Assembly: GCF_004799285.1 (NCBI RefSeq)
Contig: NZ_SSND01000003.1
Span: 62,001 to 126,000, forward strand
Direction: 5' to 3'
Length of the DNA: 64,000 nucleotides
Origin: Aliigemmobacter aestuarii
GTDB lineage: Bacteria > Pseudomonadota > Alphaproteobacteria > Rhodobacterales > Rhodobacteraceae
The first letter of the stretch is position 1; every line of letters starts with the position of its first letter. Positions 27,822 through 37,361 of this stretch are shown here, one piece after another. The notes beneath the pieces are model-generated. The model was given only the letters and a program-made list of their open reading frames with translations, searched no databases and was not told the origin of the DNA. The translations under genes were made by a program, and so were the position numbers.

Positions 27822-28499
27822 TCAGGAAAGGTATTGCGCCGCTTCCTTGCGCGCAAAGGCCTTCATCCCGGCCCCGTGTTCGTCAAGGAAGGCGCGGGCG
27901 CGGTCGGGGGCGTGTTTCGACAGGTCGCGCAGCCACCAGGCGATGGCCTTCTGGATGAACCAGTCCCGGTCGGGCACATAGCCCGCGGCCCAGGCCAGCA
28001 CGCGGTCGCGCGCGGCGATCTCGTCGGGCTTGGGAAAGTTCAGCTTTGCCAGCGGCAGCGTGGCCACCAGCGCTGCGCGCCGCGCCCACATCAGCGGGCT
28101 TTGTGTCCACGCCTCGACATCGTCGAGGCGCGACAGGTCGGCCATGATCCGCTTCTGCGCGGCGATGCAGGCGTGATCGGCCACCGCCCAGGCGTCGAAT
28201 TCCGGCACCCAGGACCGGATCAGTGCCCAGGCGTCTTCATCGGGCCTGAGCCGCGCCTGGGTCAACAGTTTCGCCGCCGCGATCCGCCCTTCGTGGACGT
28301 TCGTCTCCCAAAGCCCGCGCGCCAGGTCCACCCGTTCCCCGACCGTGAGGACCGCGCGCCAGTCCTTGCACAGGGCGTCGATCTCGGGGTTGGCGGTGCC
28401 CAGATAGGGGCGAGGGGCCTTGTGATAGGCCTCCATTTCCGCCGCCTTGCCAGGCTGGGCGCGCGCGGCGATCTGGCTTATCGCCTCGTCCGGGGTCAT
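27822..28499 (-). CDS. AlkD-like DNA alkylation repair protein
   Basis: A 225-residue all-helical protein of the AlkD/HEAT-repeat DNA glycosylase family. Motifs such as LARGLWETNVHEGRIAAAKLL, WALIRSWVPEFDAWAVADHAC and DRDWFIQKAIAWWLRDLSK match the repeats that wrap around the DNA backbone and expose cationic alkylated bases (N3-methyladenine, N7-methylguanine). The start overlaps the glmS stop by ATGA, so it is translationally coupled to cell-wall precursor genes with no obvious functional link. It is the last gene of glmU-glmS-alkD. Confidence 0.88.
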   Translation of the reverse strand: MTPDEAISQIAARAQPGKAAEMEAYHKAPRPYLGTANPEIDALCKDWRAVLTVGERVDLARGLWETNVHEGRIAAAKLLTQARLRPDEDAWALIRSWVPEFDAWAVADHACIAAQKRIMADLSRLDDVEAWTQSPLMWARRAALVATLPLAKLNFPKPDEIAARDRVLAWAAGYVPDRDWFIQKAIAWWLRDLSKHAPDRARAFLDEHGAGMKAFARKEAAQYLS

Positions 28500-30310
28500 T
28501 CGACCGTCACCGATTTCGCAAGGTTGCGCGGCTGGTCAACGTCGGTGCCCTTGGCGATGGCGGTGTGATAGGCCAGAAGCTGCGCCGGGATCGCATAGAG
28601 GATGGGGGCAAGCCGGTCGGGCACATCCGGCATCGCCAGCGTCTTCCAGCAGCCATGACCGGCCACGCGGATGCCTTCGCCGTCCGAGATCAGCAGCACC
28701 TGTCCGTTGCGGGCCATCACCTCCTGCATGTTCGACACGGTCTTTTCGAACAGCGCATCATGCGGGGCCAGCACGATCACCGGCACGCGGTTGTCGATCA
28801 GCGCAATCGGCCCATGCTTCAGTTCGCCCGATGCATAACCTTCGGCGTGGATATAGCTGATTTCCTTCAGTTTAAGCGCACCTTCAAGGGCCAGCGGAAA
28901 CATCGCGCCGCGGCCCAGGAACAGGATGTCCTGCGCTTCGGCCAGCTTTTCGGCGATGCCCGAGATTTCCGCAGCCAGCCCCAGCGCATGGTTCATCAGC
29001 CCCGGCAAAAGCGCCAGATCGGCAAGATGCGCCTTCGCGTCTTCTTCGGTCAGGCGGCCACGGTCCAGCCCCGCCTTGATCGCCAGAAGCATCAGCACCG
29101 AAAGCTGGCAGGTGAAGGCCTTGGTTGAGGCCACGCCCACCTCGACCCCCGCAAGGATCGGCAGCGACACGTCGCTTTCCCGCGCGATGGAAGAGGTCGT
29201 CACGTTCACCACCGACACGATCCGCGCGACCTTGTCGCGGGCATAGCGCAGCGCGGCCAACGTATCGGCGGTTTCGCCCGACTGGCTGACGAAGACGGCC
29301 CAGGACCGGTCGGACAGCGGCGGCTCGCGATAGCGGAACTCCGAGGCGATATCGACATCGCAGGGCAGGCCCGCGATCTGTTCGAACCAGTATTTCGCCA
29401 CCTGGCAGGCATAGTTGGCCGTGCCGCAGGCAACCATCGTGACCCGGTCAACGCCGGTGAAATCCACGCCCTCGGGCAGGGTCAGCGCGCCGTCGCGGCT
29501 GTAATGCTTCAGCGCATCGGCCAGGACCACCGGCTGTTCGGCGATTTCCTTGGCCATGAAATGCTTGTAGCCCGCCTTTTCGATCCGTGCCGCGTCGATC
29601 TGGATGCGGGTCATCGCCCGGTTCGCCCGCCGGTCCGAGGCGTCAAAGATCTCGGCCCCCTTGCGGGTGATCACGGCCCAGTCACCTTCTTCCAGATAGG
29701 TGATCCGGTCGGTCAGCGGGGCCAGCGCGATCGCGTCCGAGCCGACGAACATCTCGCCCTCGCCGTGACCGATGGCCAGCGGGCTGCCCTTGCGGGCGGC
29801 GATCATCAGGTCATCCTCGCCGTCGAACAGGAAGCAGAGCGCGAAGGCCCCGCGCAGGCGGTGCAGCGCGGCGCGGGCCGCCTCGGCAGGGGGCTTGCCC
29901 TGATCCATGAACATCCGCACCAGAAGCGCCACGGTTTCGGTGTCGGTTTCGGATTCGAACGCATAGCCCGCGGCGACCAGTTCCTCGCGCAGGTCGCGGA
30001 AGTTCTCGATGATGCCGTTGTGAACCACTGCGACCGGACCGGAGCGGTGGGGATGTGCGTTCATCACCGTGGCCGCGCCATGCGTGGCCCAGCGGGTGTG
30101 CCCGATCCCGGACCGGCCGGGCAGGGGTTCATGCACCAGCAGGTCCGACAGGTTGGCAAGCTTGCCCACTGCGCGCCGCCGGTCCAGCCGGCCATTCTGG
30201 ACTGTCGCGATGCCCGCGGAATCGTATCCACGGTATTCCAGCCGCTTCAGCGCCTCGACCAGAAGCGGCGCGACCTGGTGCTTGCCCAGGATCCCCACGA
30301 TTCCGCACAT
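28496..30310 (-). CDS. glmS: glutamine-fructose-6-phosphate aminotransferase
   Basis: A 604-residue enzyme making glucosamine-6-phosphate from fructose-6-phosphate and glutamine. The N-terminal glutaminase domain starts at nucleophile Cys2 (MCGIVGILGKHQVAPLLVEA) and includes GIGHTRWATHG. Two SIS sugar-isomerase domains follow, with ACGTANYAC, VSQSGETADTLAALR and the C-terminal NLAKSVTVE. It feeds the adjacent glmU for UDP-GlcNAc synthesis. The start shares one base with the glmU stop (TGATG). I looked for and did not find a glmS ribozyme, which would not be expected in this lineage. Confidence 0.97.
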   Translation of the reverse strand: MCGIVGILGKHQVAPLLVEALKRLEYRGYDSAGIATVQNGRLDRRRAVGKLANLSDLLVHEPLPGRSGIGHTRWATHGAATVMNAHPHRSGPVAVVHNGIIENFRDLREELVAAGYAFESETDTETVALLVRMFMDQGKPPAEAARAALHRLRGAFALCFLFDGEDDLMIAARKGSPLAIGHGEGEMFVGSDAIALAPLTDRITYLEEGDWAVITRKGAEIFDASDRRANRAMTRIQIDAARIEKAGYKHFMAKEIAEQPVVLADALKHYSRDGALTLPEGVDFTGVDRVTMVACGTANYACQVAKYWFEQIAGLPCDVDIASEFRYREPPLSDRSWAVFVSQSGETADTLAALRYARDKVARIVSVVNVTTSSIARESDVSLPILAGVEVGVASTKAFTCQLSVLMLLAIKAGLDRGRLTEEDAKAHLADLALLPGLMNHALGLAAEISGIAEKLAEAQDILFLGRGAMFPLALEGALKLKEISYIHAEGYASGELKHGPIALIDNRVPVIVLAPHDALFEKTVSNMQEVMARNGQVLLISDGEGIRVAGHGCWKTLAMPDVPDRLAPILYAIPAQLLAYHTAIAKGTDVDQPRNLAKSVTVE

Positions 30311-31680
30311 CAGGGTTGTTCCTTCCGTTGACGGGCCGCCTGCTGTTCGGCCTTCTGTTTTCTCAACCGGTCGAAGATCCGCGTCGCAAGGCCCGGCTTC
30401 ACCACCTGCCGCGACCGGCCCAGGGCGACGGCCTCGGCCGGGACGTCATCGGTGATGACCGAGCCCGACCCGGTCAGCGCACCGTCGCCCACCGAGACCG
30501 GCGCCACCAGCATGGTGTCGGACCCGATGAAGGCGCGCTTGCCGATCGTGGTGCGGTGCTTCAGCACGCCGTCATAATTGCAGGTGACGGTGCCCGCGCC
30601 GATGTTGGTGTGTTCGCCCACATGCGCGTCGCCCAGATAGGTGAGATGGCCCACCTTCACGCCCTCGTCGAGGATCGCGTTCTTGATTTCCACGAAGTTG
30701 CCGACATGGACATGTTCGGCCAGTTCCGCCCCCGGCCGCAGCCGCGCGAAGGGGCCGACATCGGCGCCCCTGCTGACATGGCAGCCTTCCAGATGGCAGA
30801 AGGCCTTGATCTCGGCGCCGCTTTCGATGGTGACGCCGGGGCCGAAGAAGACATTCGGGCCGATCACCGCGTCGCGGCCCACGACGGTATCAAGCGCGAA
30901 GAAGACGGTTTCGGGCGCGGTCAGCGTCACGCCGTTCTCCAGCGCCTCGGCGCGGGCGCGGGCCTGGAAGGCGGCCTCGGCCAAGGCCAGTTCGGCGCGC
31001 GTGTTGATGCCCATCGTCTCGGCCTCGTCACAACGGACGACGCCGGCCGACCGGCCCGAGGCACGCGCCAGCGCGGGCAGGTCCGTCAGATAGTATTCGG
31101 CCGAGGCATTGGCGTTGCCGACCTGTGGGAGAAGGCTGCGCATCAGATCTGAAGATGCGCAAAGAACGCCGGAATTGCAAAGCTTTATGTACCGTTCTTC
31201 AGGTGATGCATCCTTGAATTCCACGATGCGGAGCAGGCTTTCGCCTTCGGTCACCAGCCGCCCGTAGCGGCCGGGGTCGGCAGCCTCGAACCCCAGCACG
31301 ACGATGTCATGGCGCGCCCGCGCGGCCAGCATCGCCTCAAGCGTTTCGGGGCGGATAAAGGGCGTGTCGCCGTAAAGCACCACGATATCCCCGGCAAACC
31401 CCTCCAGCGCGGGAAGCGCCTGCAGAACGGCGTGCGCGGTGCCAAGCTGTTCTTCCTGAAGCACGATCGCCGCCGTGTCGTCATGGGCAAGTGCTGTCTG
31501 TCCCACGGCTTCGGCCCCGTGGCCCGTCACCACCACCACCCGTTCCGGGTCCAGCGCCCGCCCGGCCTGCATCGCGTGGTGCAGAAGCGGCGCGGCGGCC
31601 ACCTTGTGCAGGACCTTCGGCAGGTCCGAATTCATCCGCGTGCCCTGACCGGCCGCCAGAATGACAAGTGCAACAGCCAT
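30310..31680 (-). CDS. glmU: bifunctional GlmU: GlcN-1-P acetyltransferase / GlcNAc-1-P uridyltransferase
   Basis: A 456-residue enzyme. The uridyltransferase domain opens with LVILAAGQGTRMNSDLPKVLH (nucleotide-binding loop and Lys). The C-terminal half is a left-handed beta helix of hexapeptide repeats (VIGPNVFFGPGVTIESGAEI and onward) with acetyl-CoA-site elements IGAGTVTCNYDG. It supplies UDP-GlcNAc for peptidoglycan and lipid A. ATG at 31680 with AAGGG upstream gives the normal N-terminus. It is the first gene of the operon and is divergent from gph across ~100 bases. Confidence 0.97.
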   Translation of the reverse strand: MAVALVILAAGQGTRMNSDLPKVLHKVAAAPLLHHAMQAGRALDPERVVVVTGHGAEAVGQTALAHDDTAAIVLQEEQLGTAHAVLQALPALEGFAGDIVVLYGDTPFIRPETLEAMLAARARHDIVVLGFEAADPGRYGRLVTEGESLLRIVEFKDASPEERYIKLCNSGVLCASSDLMRSLLPQVGNANASAEYYLTDLPALARASGRSAGVVRCDEAETMGINTRAELALAEAAFQARARAEALENGVTLTAPETVFFALDTVVGRDAVIGPNVFFGPGVTIESGAEIKAFCHLEGCHVSRGADVGPFARLRPGAELAEHVHVGNFVEIKNAILDEGVKVGHLTYLGDAHVGEHTNIGAGTVTCNYDGVLKHRTTIGKRAFIGSDTMLVAPVSVGDGALTGSGSVITDDVPAEAVALGRSRQVVKPGLATRIFDRLRKQKAEQQAARQRKEQP

Positions 31681-31782
31681 GATGGCCCTTTCCATTTGGT
31701 CGCGCCCGTTTTAACCGGGAACGCGCCCGCCGCAAGGGATACGGCTTCACGCGCTGTTGCGGCAGATTTCAGGGGAGGGGCC

Positions 31783-32445
31783 ATGCGCACCGTTGTCTTC
31801 GATCTGGATGGAACGCTGGCCGACACCTCGGGCGACCTGCTGGCCGCCGCCAATGCCTGTTTCCGCGATCTGGGGCATGGCGACATGCTGGGCCCCGATG
31901 ACGCGCTGACCGCCTTTCACGGCGGGCGGGCGATGCTTCGGCTGGGCTTCTCGCGGCTGGGGGCCTGGACCGAGGCGCAGGTCGATGCGCAATACCCTCG
32001 CCTGCTCGAGGCCTATGCCGCCGACATCGACCGGCACACAAGGGTCTATCCCGGCGCGGTGGCGGCGGTCGAAGCCCTGCGCGCGGCCGGGTTCGCAACC
32101 GCGATCTGCACCAACAAGCCCGAGGGGCTGGCCGAAACCCTGACCCGCCGTCTGGGTATCCGCGACCTGTTCGGCGCGCTGATCGGGGCCGACACGCTGC
32201 CGGTGCGCAAGCCCGACCCCGCGCCCTATGTGGCTGCGGTGGCGGGCGCGGGCGGGGCTGTCCCGCGGTCGATGCTGATCGGCGACACCGACACCGACCG
32301 CAAGACCGCCGCCGCCGCGGGCGTGCCGGTGGCGCTGGTCACCTTCGGGCCTGAGGGGCAGGGCGTGGCGCGGCTGAACCCCGAGGCGCTGCTGGATCAT
32401 TTCGACGATCTGCCCGCGCTTGCCCATCGGCTGATCCCGCTTTGA
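31783..32445 (+). CDS. gph: phosphoglycolate phosphatase-like HAD hydrolase
   Basis: A 220-residue HAD-superfamily phosphatase: motif I VVFDLDGTLAD (Asp7, Asp9), motif II ICTNKP, motif III Lys in VRKPDPAPY and motif IV GDTDTDRKTA. The alpha-helical cap lies between motifs I and II. The layout fits Gph, which removes phosphate from 2-phosphoglycolate produced by RuBisCO oxygenation or DNA repair; related HAD phosphatases cannot be excluded. AGGGGAGGGG precedes the ATG. It is divergent from glmU. Confidence 0.87.
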   Translation: MRTVVFDLDGTLADTSGDLLAAANACFRDLGHGDMLGPDDALTAFHGGRAMLRLGFSRLGAWTEAQVDAQYPRLLEAYAADIDRHTRVYPGAVAAVEALRAAGFATAICTNKPEGLAETLTRRLGIRDLFGALIGADTLPVRKPDPAPYVAAVAGAGGAVPRSMLIGDTDTDRKTAAAAGVPVALVTFGPEGQGVARLNPEALLDHFDDLPALAHRLIPL

Positions 32446-32500
32446 CCGGGGGCGGGGCCGCGGCATAGGATGCCGCGTTCCGCGCGAAAGGATTCGCCCC

Positions 32501-33733
32501 ATGTCCGCCTCCCGACCCGTCAGCCGTCATGCGGTGGTCTTCGTGCTGGTCACGGTCTTTCTGGACATGGTGGGCTTTGGCATCATCATCCCGGTGCTGC
32601 CCGAACTGATCGGGCAGGTGGGCCATGTCGATCTGGCGCAGGCGGCGGCGATCGGGGGCGCGATGTATGCAGCCTTCTCGCTGGCGCAGTTCGCCTTCGG
32701 CCCCTTCGTCGGCAACCTTTCGGACCGGTTCGGGCGTCGCCCTCTTCTACTGATCGCGATTGGGGGGCTGGGGCTTGATTTCCTGTTCCACGCGCTGGCG
32801 CCGTCGATCTTCTGGCTGTTCGTGGGCCGGGTCATCGCGGGCGTCTGCGGGTCGTCCTGGATCATCGCGAACGCCGCCATCGCCGACGTGACCCCACCCG
32901 AGGGACGCGCGCGCGCCTTCGGGCTGATGGGGGCGGCCTTTGGTGTGGGCTTTGTGCTGGGGCCGGCCATCGGCGGGCTTCTGGGCGAATTCGGGCCGCG
33001 CGTGCCCTTTTATGTGGCGGCGGCCATCTCGGGGCTGAACCTGATCTATGGCTGGTTCGTCCTGCCCGAGACGCTGCCCGTCGAAAAGCGCCGACCGTTC
33101 CGGCTGGCACGGGCCAATCCCTTTGGCACTTTCCGGGTGTTCCGCAGCTATGGTCAGGTGCTGCCGCTGGTGGGCGTGCTGGCGCTGTTCTTCTTTGCCT
33201 CGTCGATCTATCCGGCAATCTGGGCCTTCTGGGGCATGGCAAAGTTCGGCTGGTCGCCCGCGATGGTGGGCCTGTCGCTGGCGGCCTTCGGGATCGTCAC
33301 CGCGCTCTTCCAGGGCGGGCTGACCGGGCCTGCGGTGCGCGCCTTCGGCGAGGGGCGCACGGCAATGATCGGCCTTGTCTCGGCGGTGATCGCGGCGACG
33401 GGCTATGGCCTTGCGGGCGGGCTGACGGCAGTGGTGATCCTGTTCTTCATCCACGGACCCGAGGGCTTTGTCCATCCGATGCTGACCGCGATGATGTCGC
33501 GCATCGTGCCCGATGACGCGCAGGGCGAGTTGCAGGGCGGGCTGTCCTCGGTCACCAATCTCGCGATGCTGGCGGGGACGATCTTTTATACCCAGGTCTT
33601 CGGCCTTTTCATGTCGGACGGCGCGCCGTTCCGGTCGCCCGATGTTGCGTTTTTCGTCGCAAGCGCCATGCTGGCCGCCGTTCTGGCGCTGTTCGTGATG
33701 ACATGGCGCCATCCGAAGGCAGAGGCGGCATGA
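32501..33733 (+). CDS. MFS transporter, TetA/drug:H+ antiporter type
   Basis: A 410-residue, 12-helix carrier. Helix 1 has [18 protein letters not shown], loop 2-3 carries the MFS motif A as [14 protein letters not shown], and helix 5 has the antiporter motif C as [16 protein letters not shown]. These are features of the Tet-like DHA1 proton antiporters, which export small lipophilic or sugar-like compounds. The stop overlaps the start of a DegT-type aminotransferase gene (ATGA), so the exported compound may be related to that enzyme's product. Actual drug resistance cannot be concluded from the sequence. Confidence 0.88.
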   Translation: MSASRPVSRHAVVFVLVTVFLDMVGFGIIIPVLPELIGQVGHVDLAQAAAIGGAMYAAFSLAQFAFGPFVGNLSDRFGRRPLLLIAIGGLGLDFLFHALAPSIFWLFVGRVIAGVCGSSWIIANAAIADVTPPEGRARAFGLMGAAFGVGFVLGPAIGGLLGEFGPRVPFYVAAAISGLNLIYGWFVLPETLPVEKRRPFRLARANPFGTFRVFRSYGQVLPLVGVLALFFFASSIYPAIWAFWGMAKFGWSPAMVGLSLAAFGIVTALFQGGLTGPAVRAFGEGRTAMIGLVSAVIAATGYGLAGGLTAVVILFFIHGPEGFVHPMLTAMMSRIVPDDAQGELQGGLSSVTNLAMLAGTIFYTQVFGLFMSDGAPFRSPDVAFFVASAMLAAVLALFVMTWRHPKAEAA

Positions 33734-35001
33734 CCGAAGGCAAAGGCAGCGCAGACACGGATCGGGGCGGGGCCGAGGTGTTCCGGGGGTCCTTCACCCA
33801 GCAGGAGCCGATCCCCGAGGCGGGGATCGAGGCGGCGCTCAGGGTGATGCGGTCGGGCCGCCTGCACCGCTACAACACGGTCGAGGGCGAAACTGCCGAG
33901 GCCGCCCTTCTGGAACAGGAATTCGCGGCCCAGACCGGGGCGAAATATTGCCTGGCCGTGGCCTCGGGCGGCTATGCGCTGGCCTGCGCGCTGCGGGCGG
34001 TGGGTGTCGCACCGGGCGACAGGGTGCTGACAAATGCCTTCACGCTGGCCCCGGTGCCCGGCGCGATCGCAAGCCTTGGCGCGGAACCGGTTTTCGTCGG
34101 TGTGACCGAGGGCCTTGTGATCGACATGGACGATCTGGCCGAAAGGGCCGCGGCGAGTGGCGCGCGGGTGCTGATGCTGTCGCACATGCGCGGGCATGTC
34201 TGCGACATGGAGGCGCTGATGCAGCTCTGTGCGGACCGTGGCATCACCGTGATCGAGGATTGCGCCCATACGATGGGGGCCGCGTGGAACGGCCGGCCCA
34301 CCGGACGCTGGGGGGCGATGGGGTGCTTTTCCACGCAGACCTACAAGCACGCCAATTCCGGCGAGGGCGGGCTGATCATTTCGGACGACGCGCAGGCGAT
34401 GGCGCGGGCGGTGATGCTGTCGGGCAGCTACATGCTTTACGGTCGCCACCTTGCCGCGCCCCCGCCCGAGGCCTTCGAGACGATCCGCTACGAAACCCCC
34501 AACATCTCGGGCCGGATGGACAACCTGCGCGCCGCGATCCTGCGCCCGCAACTTGGCGACCTTTCCCGCCAGTGCGCGCGCTGGAACGAACGCTACCGGG
34601 TGGTGGAAGAGGGCCTGCGCGCCACGCCCGGCCTGACGCTGGTCAAGCGCCCCGAGGCCGAAGGCTTTGTCGCCTCGTCCTTCCAGTTCCTGCTTCTGGA
34701 CTGGGGCGCCGAGGCGATCCGCGCGGTTCTGGCGCGCTGCGCGGCGCGGGGGGTGGAACTGAAATGGTTCGGCGCGCCCGAACCCGTGGCCTTCACCAGC
34801 CGCTATGACAGCTGGCGCTATGCGCGGTCCGCGCCGATGCCCGCGACCGACCGCATCCTGCACGCGATCATCGACATGCGCCTGCCGCTGACCTTCAGCC
34901 TTGAGGATTGCGCGCAGATCGCCCGCATCATCCGCGCCGAGGTCTCGGCAGTCTTTCAGGGCGACCTTGCCGCCCCCGAGGCGCTGCGGATGGGGGATTG
35001 A
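33730..35001 (+). CDS. DegT/DnrJ/EryC1/StrS family aminotransferase
   Basis: A 423-residue PLP-dependent sugar-aminotransferase-family protein. PLP residues: Asp177 in VIEDCAHTMGA and Schiff-base Lys206 in STQTYKHANSGEGG; the GRMDNLRAAILRPQL segment is also typical of the fold. Family members usually aminate nucleotide-linked keto sugars. The ATG was chosen because it overlaps the MFS stop (ATGA). No sugar dehydratase, glycosyltransferase or other sugar gene is nearby, which is unusual for this family; the substrate is unknown. Confidence 0.88.
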   Translation: MTEGKGSADTDRGGAEVFRGSFTQQEPIPEAGIEAALRVMRSGRLHRYNTVEGETAEAALLEQEFAAQTGAKYCLAVASGGYALACALRAVGVAPGDRVLTNAFTLAPVPGAIASLGAEPVFVGVTEGLVIDMDDLAERAAASGARVLMLSHMRGHVCDMEALMQLCADRGITVIEDCAHTMGAAWNGRPTGRWGAMGCFSTQTYKHANSGEGGLIISDDAQAMARAVMLSGSYMLYGRHLAAPPPEAFETIRYETPNISGRMDNLRAAILRPQLGDLSRQCARWNERYRVVEEGLRATPGLTLVKRPEAEGFVASSFQFLLLDWGAEAIRAVLARCAARGVELKWFGAPEPVAFTSRYDSWRYARSAPMPATDRILHAIIDMRLPLTFSLEDCAQIARIIRAEVSAVFQGDLAAPEALRMGD

Positions 35002-35007
35002 GGCGAA

Positions 35008-35022
35008 GGGGCGTTGCGCCCC
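35008..35022. terminator. possible short terminator hairpin
   Basis: GGGGCG and CGCCCC arms with a 3-nt loop lie 7 bases after the DegT-type gene stop and before the convergent creA stop. The stem is short and no T-run follows. Confidence 0.35.
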
Positions 35023-35086
35023 CTGACCTGCGGCCACTGCCCACCCCCGACGACGATACCCGGAAACGAACGAGGGCAGGCCGCGA

Positions 35087-35566
35087 TCACGGCGCGGCGT
35101 TGCCCAGGGGGACCACCGACAGCGACATCTTGCCCGATCCCTGGGTGATCTCGCTGGCGTGGGCGAGGTAGATCAGCGCGTTGTTCCCTGCGTCATAGAT
35201 CCGCGTCACCTTCAGCGATTTCAGGATCAGCGAGCGACCTTCGCTGAACACCTCCTCGCCGTCCTCGCCGCGGTCGATGTTGCCGATCACGATGGGGCCG
35301 GTCTGCGTGCAGTCCACCGCCGACCAGGACGGATCCTCGAACCAGTTGCCCTGTTGCAGACGGTCGATCAAGGAGCGTTCGAAATAGGCCAGGTGGCAGG
35401 TCACGCCCTGAACCTTCGGGTCGGCGATCGCCTCGATGATGATGTCGTTGCCGACCCAGTCGACGCCCACCTCGCCCACCTGTTCGGCAAGGGCGGGAAG
35501 TGTTGCGGCAGTAAGGGCGGCGGCAAGCAGGGCTGTGGCAAGAAGGGGCGGGGCGGTTCGGGTCAT
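35087..35566 (-). CDS. creA: CreA family periplasmic protein
   Basis: A 159-residue secreted protein with a clear signal peptide (ending PALA, about residue 27). The mature region matches CreA: VGVDWVGNDIIIEAIADPKV, GVTCHLAYFERS, and DPSWSAVDCTQTGPI (conserved Cys pair). CreA is widespread in proteobacteria but its role is not established. GGAGACCCC precedes the ATG at 35566, which supports it over the ATG four codons upstream. It stands alone, divergent from the leucine operon. Confidence 0.88.
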   Translation of the reverse strand: MTRTAPPLLATALLAAALTAATLPALAEQVGEVGVDWVGNDIIIEAIADPKVQGVTCHLAYFERSLIDRLQQGNWFEDPSWSAVDCTQTGPIVIGNIDRGEDGEEVFSEGRSLILKSLKVTRIYDAGNNALIYLAHASEITQGSGKMSLSVVPLGNAAP

Positions 35567-35664
35567 CGGGGTCTCCATCCTGTCAGGGGATCAGCCTGCG
35601 GCCATTGCCGGGCTTGCGCAAGCGGGAAGGAAAAGCTTGCGCGACTCGCCCTGTCGGGGTTATT

Positions 35665-35678
35665 TGAACAAGCGTTCA
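35665..35678. promoter_or_regulatory. candidate operator upstream of ivd
   Basis: Arms TGAAC and GTTCA are separated by AAGC, 22 bases before the ivd ATG. TGAAC-N4-GTTCA palindromes resemble sites of TetR-family regulators of acyl-CoA and branched-chain amino-acid breakdown. The position just before the leucine operon supports a repressor site, but no regulator gene is adjacent and the arms are short. Confidence 0.45.
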
Positions 35679-35700
35679 TTTCATTGCGGAGGGAAAGGCC

Positions 35701-36861
35701 ATGTTCACCGCGTCGATGCGTTTCGATCTGGGCGAGGATGTCGCCGCGCTACAGGACATGGTGCATCGTTGGGCGCAGGAGCGTGTGAAGCCGCTTGCCG
35801 CGAAGGTGGACCGCGACAACGTCTTTCCCGCCGACCTCTGGCGCGAGATGGGCGAATTGGGCCTTCTGGGCATCACCGTGCCCGAGGAATACGGCGGCGC
35901 GGGCATGTCCTATCTGGCCCATGTGATCGCGACCGAGGAAATCGCGCGGGCCTCAGCCTCGGTCAGCCTGTCCTATGGCGCCCATTCCAACCTCTGCGTG
36001 AACCAGATCAAGCTGAACGGCACGGAAGACCAGAAGCGCCGCTATCTGCCGCGGCTTCTGTCAGGCGAACATGTGGGCGCGCTGGCCATGTCGGAACCCG
36101 GCGCCGGGTCGGATGTGGTGTCGATGAAGCTGCGCGCCGAACGGCGAAACGACCATTACGTCCTGAACGGCAACAAGTACTGGATCACCAACGGCCCCGA
36201 CGCCGATACTCTGGTCGTCTATGCCAAGACCGATCCCGAGGCGGGGTCGCGCGGGATCACCGCCTTCATCGTCGAACGCGGCTTCAAGGGCTTTTCCACC
36301 AGCCTGCATTTCGACAAGCTGGGGATGCGCGGATCGAATACGGCCGAGCTGATCTTCGAGAATTGCGAAGTTCCGTTCGAGAATGTCCTCGGCGAAGAAG
36401 GGCGCGGCGTGCGCGTCCTGATGTCGGGGCTGGATTACGAACGTGTCGTCCTGTCGGGGATCGGGACGGGGATCATGGCCGCCTGCATGGACGAGGTCAT
36501 GCCCTATGTCAGGGAACGCCAGCAGTTCGGCCAGCCGATCGGGAATTTCCAGCTGATGCAGGGCAAGATCGCCGACATGTATGTCGCGCTGAACACCGCG
36601 CGCGCCTATGTGTATGAGGTGGCGCGCGCCTGTGACCGGGGGCAGGTGACGCGGGCCGATGCGGCGGGATGCGTGCTTTACGCCAGCGAACAGGCGATGG
36701 TGCAGGCGCATCAGGCGGTGCAGGCGCTTGGGGGTGCGGGGTTCCTGAACGACTCGACCGTCAGCCGCCTGTTCCGCGACGCCAAGCTGATGGAGATCGG
36801 CGCAGGGACGTCCGAGATCCGCCGGATGCTGATCGGGCGCGAACTGATGGGCGCGGTGTGA
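35701..36861 (+). CDS. ivd: isovaleryl-CoA dehydrogenase
   Basis: A 386-residue acyl-CoA dehydrogenase converting isovaleryl-CoA to 3-methylcrotonyl-CoA in leucine breakdown, passing electrons to ETF. FAD-contact motifs [18 protein letters not shown] and [10 protein letters not shown] are present. The catalytic base is Glu247 in [12 protein letters not shown], the position used by isovaleryl-CoA dehydrogenases, rather than the C-terminal Glu of most other acyl-CoA dehydrogenases. GGAGGGAAAGGCC precedes the ATG. It is the first gene of the leucine operon and is coupled to the next gene (GTGTGA). Confidence 0.94.
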   Translation: MFTASMRFDLGEDVAALQDMVHRWAQERVKPLAAKVDRDNVFPADLWREMGELGLLGITVPEEYGGAGMSYLAHVIATEEIARASASVSLSYGAHSNLCVNQIKLNGTEDQKRRYLPRLLSGEHVGALAMSEPGAGSDVVSMKLRAERRNDHYVLNGNKYWITNGPDADTLVVYAKTDPEAGSRGITAFIVERGFKGFSTSLHFDKLGMRGSNTAELIFENCEVPFENVLGEEGRGVRVLMSGLDYERVVLSGIGTGIMAACMDEVMPYVRERQQFGQPIGNFQLMQGKIADMYVALNTARAYVYEVARACDRGQVTRADAAGCVLYASEQAMVQAHQAVQALGGAGFLNDSTVSRLFRDAKLMEIGAGTSEIRRMLIGRELMGAV

Positions 36862-37361
36862 TCCGCGCGACCGCCCTTGCGCTTGCCCTTCCCGCGGCGG
36901 CGCTGGCCGGACCGGCCGAGGATGTGGCGGGTTGCCTTGCCGCGTCGGACGCGGCCTTCGCGGCCGGTGCAGGGGGCGCGTTCGACATCCGCTGGGACGG
37001 GCTGCGCGGCATCGTCGCGGACGAATCCGCCTGCCTGAACCGCGCGATCGCGGCCTGCGCCCATGCCGATGGCGAGGCGGGGTGTTTCCCGGCGCTGCGG
37101 GGCGCTCTTTCGGCGCAGCACGCGCAGGCCATGTCGGGCCTGCCGCTGACCGACGAGGTGGAGGGCCGGTTGGCCGAACCCTACGCGCGCTGGCGTGACG
37201 AGCGGGACCGTTCGGCGGGTCGGCCCGATGGCGGCGCGGGGCACTGTCCGCTGCACGAACCGATCCGGGCCGAAGGCTGTCCCGTGATGGCCGAGGCAGC
37301 GCTGCTTTTGCGGGCGCGGGACTGGGCGCGCGTGTTCGACCTGATGGAGACACTCGAATGA
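36858..37361 (+). CDS. Cys-rich secreted protein in the leucine operon
   Basis: A 167-residue protein with a GTG start that overlaps the ivd stop by 4 bases. Residues 1-17 (ending PAAALA) form a signal peptide. The mature part has eight or so Cys, spaced like the LprI-type protein encoded next ([45 protein letters not shown]) and a central [13 protein letters not shown] segment. I do not recognise a family directly; a diverged LprI-like protein is the best guess. Coupling on both sides means it is translated with ivd and mccB. Confidence 0.72.
   Translation: MIRATALALALPAAALAGPAEDVAGCLAASDAAFAAGAGGAFDIRWDGLRGIVADESACLNRAIAACAHADGEAGCFPALRGALSAQHAQAMSGLPLTDEVEGRLAEPYARWRDERDRSAGRPDGGAGHCPLHEPIRAEGCPVMAEAALLLRARDWARVFDLMETLE

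Noticed and set aside
28496-28600. tRNA or other structured RNA near the end of glmS
   Set aside because: No cloverleaf or conserved tRNA arms could be drawn; the region is fully explained by the glmS and AlkD coding ends.
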